NCBI GenBank assembly: GCA_035630195.1
Contig: DASQLD010000293.1
Location: 1-18,154, forward strand
Source of the DNA: DASQDN01 sp035630195
GTDB taxonomy: Bacteria; Acidobacteriota; Terriglobia; Bryobacterales; Bryobacteraceae
Length of the DNA stretch: 18,154 nt
Reading direction: 5' to 3'
The first letter of the stretch is position 1. Every line of letters starts with the position of its first letter. A program made the translations under genes and the position numbers. The notes below the pieces were generated by a model. It worked only from the letters and a program-made list of their open reading frames with translations, did no database searches and had not been told where the DNA came from. Below, in pieces: positions 12,817 through 18,154 of this stretch.

Positions 12817-15567
12817 CTATGGAAGGGTCAGAGTCCCGGAATTTTGCCAGTGTGTTAGCCGGCCTTGATTGTCGAAGACGTTCACGTAAGCGTTTCGAGG
12901 GCCGGAGAAGTTTGTGAATGACAAGGGCACGGAGACCGTCGCTTGTCCTCCGATTACGGTCCGAGTGACCTGCGCGGCTTGAAATGAGCACCGCGCATTG
13001 GCTAGCAATTGATTCGCGCCGATGGTCACGAAGCCACCGGTAACCAGAGCATTTTCCGCATCATTGATCAAGGCGACTGCGCCACTCTGTGTAGCGAAGA
13101 CCACATGGCATACCGGCGCTCCAACGATGCTGGTTCCGATGCGGAGATGAATGTGCGAGGGCGCGATCGTTCCGCCACTGTTCGCGGCAATAGTTATGAC
13201 CTGCGTTGCGCCGGTCTGGACGGCGTTAAAAGTGGTAATGGAGGGTCCCGGGGCCGGAGGACCGCCGCCAATGTTCGTCCAATTGCCGAACTGCGTCATG
13301 CCGGTCCAGGTTCCGCTGACGTCCAGTTCTTGCACGAATGTCGCGAGGCGTTGGCCTAGGCCTGTCGAGAACGTAATCGGGACAGTGACAGTCATGCTCG
13401 TGGCGGAAAGCACGGCGGTGGCGTTCGCGATATCCACTGTGCAAAATGAATTCGACAGCGAATTCCCCGGCACGCCGATGGTCAAGCCGGAAGTGCCGCC
13501 AAGCCAGCCGGTTCCGGCATCATCGATCAATCGCATTCCGCCGCTGATGCGGTTGTATTCCACCAGGCAACTGCCTGTAGCGACAAAGTTGACGACGTTG
13601 GGTGTCGGCAGAAACAGCATGTATCCGAGATAGTGTCCACCTACTCCGGCCGTATGGGAAAACTGGGCAGTGAAGACGCCTGTTGAGGCGGCCCCTAAAG
13701 CTGGCGTCAGCGACACTACTGAGGGTGTTCCTCCGGGAGTGATAGTGGGGTTGCCGGGGCCGACCATCGGAATGGTCCATACGCCCAACTGCTTCCAGCC
13801 GCTGTTGACTCCGTCTGAGCCAATGCTGAGTCCGTATGCATTCTTGGTTCCTGCAAAGGCCGATGAGAAGCTGAGATTCAACACAGCGTCGAGCTCGGCT
13901 ACGGTTCCCTTGATCACAGGCTGGGGGACCTGTGAACCCGAGCCCGTCAGCGTACAACGACTATTGGTGAGTGCGGCCGGCGCCCCAGGCGCAATCGGTC
14001 CTAACCAACTCTGCGATGCATCGGACCAAAGTCGAAATGTCCTTGTTGGTATCGAGATCTCCACTAAACAACCTTCGCTGCCAGACATGATCGCGTTGAA
14101 GAGGACATAGGCGAGGGAAATGACCGGTGAAGAGGCGCCATTGACAACACTGGTGGAATACTTCACGACGAAACTTTTCGCATTGCCCTCGCCTGCATCA
14201 GGCGTTATCGACACAGGAGCTGTAAATCCGACTGGCGCAGTGGTATGCGGCGATCCCGGAAAGACTTTTGTCTCCGCACCATAGAATATGAGGTCAGGAT
14301 AAGCGTCGCCGGTGACTTCAGAGACGATCGGGTCGCTGGTGGCGGGGAACGTGCCGATGGGAAGTCCCACTGCGAACACACCGGTTCCCACTCCAGGTAG
14401 ATACGATACCGCTACTGTGGACGAATTGAGCGTTTCCGCCACGATGAGATCGAGCTTCGAATCGCCATTCCAATCGACCAGTTGGACAGCCCTCATAGGT
14501 TGCGCGACTGTGGCGGAGATCGGCGGAAGGAAGGAGCGCGCGCCGTCGCTGAGCTGGGTGACAATATCCCATTTCGTGGTCCCTTGTACAGATCGATTTG
14601 TGATCACGTCATCGAGCCCGTCGCCGTTGACGTCTCCGGTGAGGATGCCTTGATTTGGGTAGACGGCAAGCTGCGCGATATTAGACGAGGTCAAATCAAA
14701 GAAAGCTGATGCCCCGACAGGAACTGACGTGACGAGGATATAGAGTCCATCGGCTGCGGTATTGCCGTCGAAATCTGTGATGCCAACCGTTCGAGGGCCT
14801 GGGATCAGTTGCTGGGGGGCAAACGACCCGGTACCCGCGCCTAACGCATAGACCGTGGACCCAGGCAGCCGGCCGACGCCGGGAACATCCACGATGGCAT
14901 CTGCGTTCCCGTCACGATTGAGGTCGACGGAGGAAGGCGCCACATTTCCATTAAGCGTTGTGGGCTGTGGAGAACCGAACGTGCCGTCTCCATTGCCTTG
15001 CAGAAGAAATCCGTCCTGAGTGAGAATGTCTGGCCTGCCATCACTGGTGTAGTCCGCAATCGCGCCGAGGAACTTGGAGGGAGCGGCGAGCTTCGGAGAT
15101 TGATATGTCCCGTTCCCATTCGCAAGAAAGACCAGCAGGTCGGCTGTCACGATGTCGGGTATGCCGTCGCGGTTCAAGTCGGCTGATATTCGTGGCGTCG
15201 GTATGGAGAACGGCGTGAGAAACCCGGTTGGTGTGAGAGAGCGGGCCATCAATGCTAGCGGGGCGGAGATACTTGCCGCATGCGACGGAGAACCCGAGTA
15301 CACAGCGCGAATGCGATACGTACGCGGGACAGGGAAGCGCAGGTTCAGTGCCGCGACGGAGGATCCATTGAGAAGGGCGGTTCCTAAGACGTTGAACCCT
15401 TCTACAAACATGACTGTTCCAGTCGCGGCCGGAGAAACCGCTGCCGTCAAACTAATCGTCTGTCCGATTTGAATGGGATTGTTCGGAACAGTGACGCTCG
15501 TTGTGGTCGCTATCTGTCCGAAAACGGGCGCAGCGATAAACACAGCACAAAGCAGTCGGTTCGGCAT
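12817..15567 (-). CDS. Exported FG-GAP/VCBS repeat protein with three C-terminal Cys-pair modules
   Basis: A 916-residue protein with signal peptide MPNRLLCAVFIAAPVFG. Residues 20-110 look like a bacterial Ig-like domain (TSVTVPNNP, TGTVMFVEG, YRIRAVYSG). Residues 125-440 hold seven Ca-loop-like repeats: DLNRDGIPDI (130), DYTSDGRPDI (172), DLNRDGNADA (215), DFDGNTAADG (265), DVNGDGLDDV (312), DWNGDSKLDL (365) and a weak EVTGDAYPDL (417). Seven repeats fit a seven-bladed propeller. Then come three related modules of about 150 residues, each with two cysteines 38-42 apart: C500/C538, C667/C709 and C820/C860, the second in a motif like LTNSRCT. Probable role: surface or extracellular binding. 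The -10-like TATACT (15581-15576) is 8 nt before the ATG, with almost no leader. Confidence 0.85.
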   Translation of the reverse strand: MPNRLLCAVFIAAPVFGQIATTTSVTVPNNPIQIGQTISLTAAVSPAATGTVMFVEGFNVLGTALLNGSSVAALNLRFPVPRTYRIRAVYSGSPSHAASISAPLALMARSLTPTGFLTPFSIPTPRISADLNRDGIPDIVTADLLVFLANGNGTYQSPKLAAPSKFLGAIADYTSDGRPDILTQDGFLLQGNGDGTFGSPQPTTLNGNVAPSSVDLNRDGNADAIVDVPGVGRLPGSTVYALGAGTGSFAPQQLIPGPRTVGITDFDGNTAADGLYILVTSVPVGASAFFDLTSSNIAQLAVYPNQGILTGDVNGDGLDDVITNRSVQGTTKWDIVTQLSDGARSFLPPISATVAQPMRAVQLVDWNGDSKLDLIVAETLNSSTVAVSYLPGVGTGVFAVGLPIGTFPATSDPIVSEVTGDAYPDLIFYGAETKVFPGSPHTTAPVGFTAPVSITPDAGEGNAKSFVVKYSTSVVNGASSPVISLAYVLFNAIMSGSEGCLVEISIPTRTFRLWSDASQSWLGPIAPGAPAALTNSRCTLTGSGSQVPQPVIKGTVAELDAVLNLSFSSAFAGTKNAYGLSIGSDGVNSGWKQLGVWTIPMVGPGNPTITPGGTPSVVSLTPALGAASTGVFTAQFSHTAGVGGHYLGYMLFLPTPNVVNFVATGSCLVEYNRISGGMRLIDDAGTGWLGGTSGLTIGVPGNSLSNSFCTVDIANATAVLSATSMTVTVPITFSTGLGQRLATFVQELDVSGTWTGMTQFGNWTNIGGGPPAPGPSITTFNAVQTGATQVITIAANSGGTIAPSHIHLRIGTSIVGAPVCHVVFATQSGAVALINDAENALVTGGFVTIGANQLLANARCSFQAAQVTRTVIGGQATVSVPLSFTNFSGPRNAYVNVFDNQGRLTHWQNSGTLTLP

Positions 15568-15593
15568 TCATGCCTAGTATATGTGTAGGGAGA

Positions 15594-15615
15594 AGGGGCG
15601 CGGCGCCACGCCCCT
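15594..15615 (-). terminator. Near-perfect hairpin between the Spy-like and FG-GAP genes
   Basis: AGGGGCG (15594-15600) pairs with CGCCCCT (15609-15615) around a GGCGCC-centred core, just after the stop of the Spy-like gene on the minus strand. It is followed there by TTCTCCC, so the U-tract is poor. It is probably a terminator separating the two minus-strand genes. Confidence 0.45.
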
Positions 15616-15628
15616 CTACGATTGAGTG

Positions 15629-16081
15629 TTATCCGCGTCCGCGCTTGCCACGACGCTCGGCCATTTCGTCAAACTTGGTCTGCTGTTCGGGCGTGAGGAT
15701 GGATCGAATCTCGGTTCGTTCTGCGTTCCAAGACTCTTTCGCTTTCGCGAATACGGCTTCCCGCTCCTGCTTGATGCGATCGAGTTCGGCTGTATTGTTG
15801 GCCTGCTTCGCCGCCTCGGCTCGGCTGCGGAGATCACGCATTTGCGTGCGGACTTCGGTGTTAGACGCTTTGTACTTCTCGTGAATCGCCTTAGCTTGCT
15901 CTTTCTGCGTGTCCGTCAGGTTGAGAGCTGCCGCGATGCGACCTTGTCCGCCTCTGTGATCGCGTTTACCCTGTCGCTGTTGCTCAGCGGGCGTTTCCGT
16001 GGATGGAGCCTGTGCGAAGGCTGCGCCGGACGCTAGCACGAGCGACGCCGCCAAGATGAAGGAACGTTTATCAAAGTTCAT
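15629..16081 (-). CDS. Spy/CpxP-like periplasmic LTxxQ-motif protein
   Basis: A 150-residue protein. The signal peptide is MNFDKRSFILAASLVLASGAAFA, cut before QAPS. The mature part is highly charged and almost entirely helical, with two LTxxQ motifs at 55-59 (LTDTQ) and 129-133 (LTPEQ), the mark of the Spy/CpxP family of periplasmic chaperones and envelope-stress sensors. The C-terminus is basic (ERRGKRGRG). In Acidobacteria, proteins of this type are usually annotated only as 'Spy/CpxP family refolding chaperone'. It is divergent from the sulfatase gene, with which it shares a 98-nt promoter region. No convincing ribosome binding site is visible. Confidence 0.83.
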   Translation of the reverse strand: MNFDKRSFILAASLVLASGAAFAQAPSTETPAEQQRQGKRDHRGGQGRIAAALNLTDTQKEQAKAIHEKYKASNTEVRTQMRDLRSRAEAAKQANNTAELDRIKQEREAVFAKAKESWNAERTEIRSILTPEQQTKFDEMAERRGKRGRG

Positions 16082-16130
16082 GTTTTCAAGTACCTACATG
16101 CCTTTGGACGCGACGCTTCGGGGACGGGTC

Positions 16131-16173
16131 GCAAACCATTTGTAAGGACTTTGCAAACTGTTTCCGTTAGAAT
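16131..16173 (+). promoter_or_regulatory. Divergent promoter region of the sulfatase operon
   Basis: TAGAAT (16168-16173), a five-of-six match to the -10 consensus, lies exactly 6 nt before the GTG start at 16180, with no Shine-Dalgarno, so the message may be leaderless. GCAAAC is directly repeated at 16131-16136 and 16153-16158 (22 bp apart, two helical turns), a possible regulator site shared with the divergent Spy-like gene. No clear -35 is seen. Confidence 0.42.
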
Positions 16174-16179
16174 CCGATA

Positions 16180-17616
16180 GTGCACGATGATCTCTTCACC
16201 CGCCGTCAGGCCATGGCCGGCGCGCTGTCGTTGTCCGCGTTGCAGGCGATTGGGCAACAACGCAGCAAGCGACCGAACATTCTATTCGCGATCGCGGACG
16301 ACCACTCCTACCTTCACACGAGCTCGGCTGGATATAAAAGCGTCTCGACGCCGAACATCGACCGCATTGGCCAGACCGGCGTGCGATTTACACATTCGTT
16401 TTGTTCTTCGCCCTCATGTACGCCTTCGCGGGGCGCCATTCTTACCGGGCAGCACTTCTGGCGTCTCGAAGAAGGCGGGAACTTATGGAGCAGGCTGTCG
16501 AAGAAGTTCATTGGATATCCGGATCTGTTGGAGGCGGCGGGTTATCACGTCGGGTTGCAGGGGAAGGGCTGGGGTCCGGGAAATCTCGAAGCCGCGGGAC
16601 GGACGCGCAACCCTGCAGGCGCTAATTTTGCAGGCTTCGGCGCCTTCCTGGAATCGCGGCCGAAAGACAAGCCGTTCTGCTTTTGGTTTGGAAGTACTGA
16701 TCCACATCGACCATATGACAAAGGTTCGGCGTTGAAGGCCGGTTTTCGGCTGGAAGACATTGAAGTTCCGACTTGGCTGCCAGACGCTCCGGAAGTTCGC
16801 AAGGACATTGCTGAGTACTTATTCGAGGTTCAGCGCTTCGACCGGGATGTGGGCGCGATCCTGGCTGCCATTGAAAAGGCGGGTGAGCTTGAGAATACGT
16901 TGGTGGTGGTTACGAGTGACAATGGCATGCCGTTTCCTGGGGCCAAGACGAACCTGTACGATTCCGGAACGCGCATGCCGCTCGCTATCAGCTGGCCCGC
17001 GGCCGTCCGAGGCGGTCGAGTGGTGGATGATTTTGTGAGCCACACGGACTTCGCGCCGACTTTTCTTGCGGCTGCGGGACTCGCGATACCTGAGAGTATG
17101 ATTGGCCGAAGTTTGCTGCCGCTGCTTCAATCGAAGAAAGCAGGGATTGTCGAAAAAGAGCGCGATCGAGTGTTTACAGGCCGCGAGAGGCACACGCAGA
17201 TGCGAGCAGGTGGTGTCGGGTATCCGATGCGGGCAGTTCGTACGCGCGACTTCTTATACGTTCGCAATTACGAGACGGATCGTTGGCCTTCCGGCGATCC
17301 ACCTCATTTCGGGGACATCGACAACGGTCCATCGAAAGAGTTCGTGGTCTCGCACAAAGATTCGCCGGAGTTCGGCAGATTTTATCAACTCGCTTGCGCG
17401 AAGCGCCCGGCTGAGGAGTTGTACGATCTAAAGCTCGATAGCGCACAGCAAGTGAATGTGGCGAGGGAACCAAAGTATGCATCGTCGCGGGCGAAGTTTT
17501 CGAAGATGCTTGACGACGGCTTGAAGAAAGGGCAAGATCCACGGGCGACCGGTCAGACGATCATCTGGGATTCGAGTCCGTACTATGGTGGAGCGAATCC
17601 ACAATCGCGCAAATGA
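16180..17616 (+). CDS. Tat-exported Cys-type sulfatase, heparan N-sulfatase-like
   Basis: A 478-residue protein. The GTG at 16180 is chosen because it includes the twin-arginine signal TRRQAMAGALSLSALQAIG; the next ATG (codon 12) would lose it. Sulfatase motifs: ADDH at 39-42 (metal Asp40, Asp41), CTPSR at 80-84 (Cys80, the formylglycine precursor), LQGKGWG near 130, DPHRPY at 174-179 and TSDNGMPFPGAKTNLYDSG starting at 246. The last motif, DPHRPY and GYPMRAVRTRDFLYVRN resemble the N-sulfoglucosamine sulfohydrolase (SGSH) group rather than general arylsulfatases. Expected role: periplasmic removal of sulfate from a sulfated glycan. Activity needs a formylglycine-generating enzyme, not in this window. 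Its TGA overlaps the next ATG by 4 nt (ATGA). Confidence 0.9.
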   Translation: MHDDLFTRRQAMAGALSLSALQAIGQQRSKRPNILFAIADDHSYLHTSSAGYKSVSTPNIDRIGQTGVRFTHSFCSSPSCTPSRGAILTGQHFWRLEEGGNLWSRLSKKFIGYPDLLEAAGYHVGLQGKGWGPGNLEAAGRTRNPAGANFAGFGAFLESRPKDKPFCFWFGSTDPHRPYDKGSALKAGFRLEDIEVPTWLPDAPEVRKDIAEYLFEVQRFDRDVGAILAAIEKAGELENTLVVVTSDNGMPFPGAKTNLYDSGTRMPLAISWPAAVRGGRVVDDFVSHTDFAPTFLAAAGLAIPESMIGRSLLPLLQSKKAGIVEKERDRVFTGRERHTQMRAGGVGYPMRAVRTRDFLYVRNYETDRWPSGDPPHFGDIDNGPSKEFVVSHKDSPEFGRFYQLACAKRPAEELYDLKLDSAQQVNVAREPKYASSRAKFSKMLDDGLKKGQDPRATGQTIIWDSSPYYGGANPQSRK

Positions 17617-18154
17617 CAACGAATTTGAATCGACGCCAGTTTCTTGCCGGAGCCGTTGCCCCGCTATTCGGGCAGACGCAGCAACCGCCTAACTTCATCG
17701 TCATCTTCGCCGACGACCTGGGGTATGGCGACTTGGCTTGTTACGGGAGTAAGACGAACCAGACGCCGAACCTCGATCGCATGGCGAAAGAAGGCGTTCG
17801 TTTTACGGATTTCTATGTGCCCATGCCGTTTTGTGCGCCATCCCGAGCCAGTCTGCTGACGGGACGTTATCCTTTTCGTCACGTTACCCGCAATCCTGCT
17901 CCTGACTCCGGCATTAACGATGTTGGTTTGCCTCCTTCGGAGATAACCATTGCTGAAGTTCTTAAGCCGCTTGGGTATTCGACAATCTGCATCGGCAAAT
18001 GGCACCTCGGACACAAGCCTGAACTCATGCCGCGGAAGCAGGGTTTCGATGAGTATTACGGCATTCTTTACTCGAATGACATGCGGCCTGTGCAGGTGGT
18101 GCATAACGAGGCCGTGGCGCAGTATCCCGTGGTCCAGAGCAATCTGACGCACGA
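17613..18154 (+). CDS. Second Tat-exported sulfatase (3' end outside window)
   Basis: The first 180 codons are present and the frame is open at the window end. The N-terminus MTTNLNRRQFLAGAVAPLFG is a clear twin-arginine signal. Motifs: FADDLGYGD at 32-40 (metal Asp34, Asp35), TPNLDRMAKEGVRF at 51-64, CAPSR at 74-78 (Cys74, formylglycine precursor) and GKWHLGH at 128-134. These are standard type I sulfatase N-terminal elements, and the ATADDLGYGD-like start and GKWHLG match the arylsulfatase A-like majority. It differs clearly from its upstream neighbour, so the pair are not a recent tandem duplication. The start overlaps the stop of the first sulfatase, implying coupled translation and a shared glycan substrate. 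Substrate specificity cannot be judged without the C-terminal half. Confidence 0.9.
   Translation, partial: MTTNLNRRQFLAGAVAPLFGQTQQPPNFIVIFADDLGYGDLACYGSKTNQTPNLDRMAKEGVRFTDFYVPMPFCAPSRASLLTGRYPFRHVTRNPAPDSGINDVGLPPSEITIAEVLKPLGYSTICIGKWHLGHKPELMPRKQGFDEYYGILYSNDMRPVQVVHNEAVAQYPVVQSNLTH

Noticed and set aside
1..18154. CRISPR array, insertion sequence ends or rRNA
   Set aside because: No spaced direct-repeat array, no transposase frame and no rRNA-like sequence were seen on either strand.

Overview
The window looks like chromosomal DNA of an Acidobacteriota member, most likely of the Solibacter/Bryobacter type. Four things point there: a VWFA-related protein of the acidobacterial family, an 845-residue duplicated orphan permease (ADOP) preceded by a padR-type regulator, a protein of the multi-copy 'NRANAKKSTGPRT' family, and a large exported FG-GAP protein with Cys-pair modules. 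All assignments come from reading motifs; no database search was run.

Region 1-6857 (+) is one tightly packed gene string. It holds the end of a VWA protein, a short Hfq-like Sm protein and an inositol-monophosphatase/SuhB-family enzyme. A nucleoside-salvage set follows: thymidine/pyrimidine phosphorylase, NupC-type concentrative nucleoside transporter, trimeric-type purine nucleoside phosphorylase, cytidine deaminase, and an MtaD-like adenosine/SAH/MTA deaminase with an apparent signal peptide. Gaps are 0-45 nt, or the genes overlap. Together the set would import nucleosides, deaminate cytidine and adenine nucleosides, and split the products to bases and (deoxy)ribose-1-phosphate.

Region 6739-8344 is accessory. 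A minus-strand gene of the NRANA family overlaps the deaminase tail. It is preceded by a strong terminator-like hairpin and a 270-nt structured intergenic stretch. A VapBC-like toxin-antitoxin pair (RHH antitoxin, PIN toxin) follows.

Region 8345-12411 (+) has a PEP-CTERM surface protein, then a padR-type regulator that is frameshifted as given, behind a palindromic operator-like promoter, then the ADOP permease, whose ATG overlaps the padR stop.

Region 12517-16081 (-) has a small unknown protein with a possible leader peptide, a 916-residue exported protein with seven FG-GAP-like repeats plus three Cys-pair modules, and a Spy/CpxP-like periplasmic protein. Divergent from the last, 16180 to the window end (+) carries two tandem, overlapping, Tat-exported Cys-type sulfatases. 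The first resembles heparan N-sulfatase; the second is cut by the window edge.

Several genes lack a Shine-Dalgarno sequence and have a -10-like hexamer 6-8 nt before the start codon, which suggests leaderless transcription. The most interesting unexplained element is the structured leader plus orphan terminator at 7381-7620.
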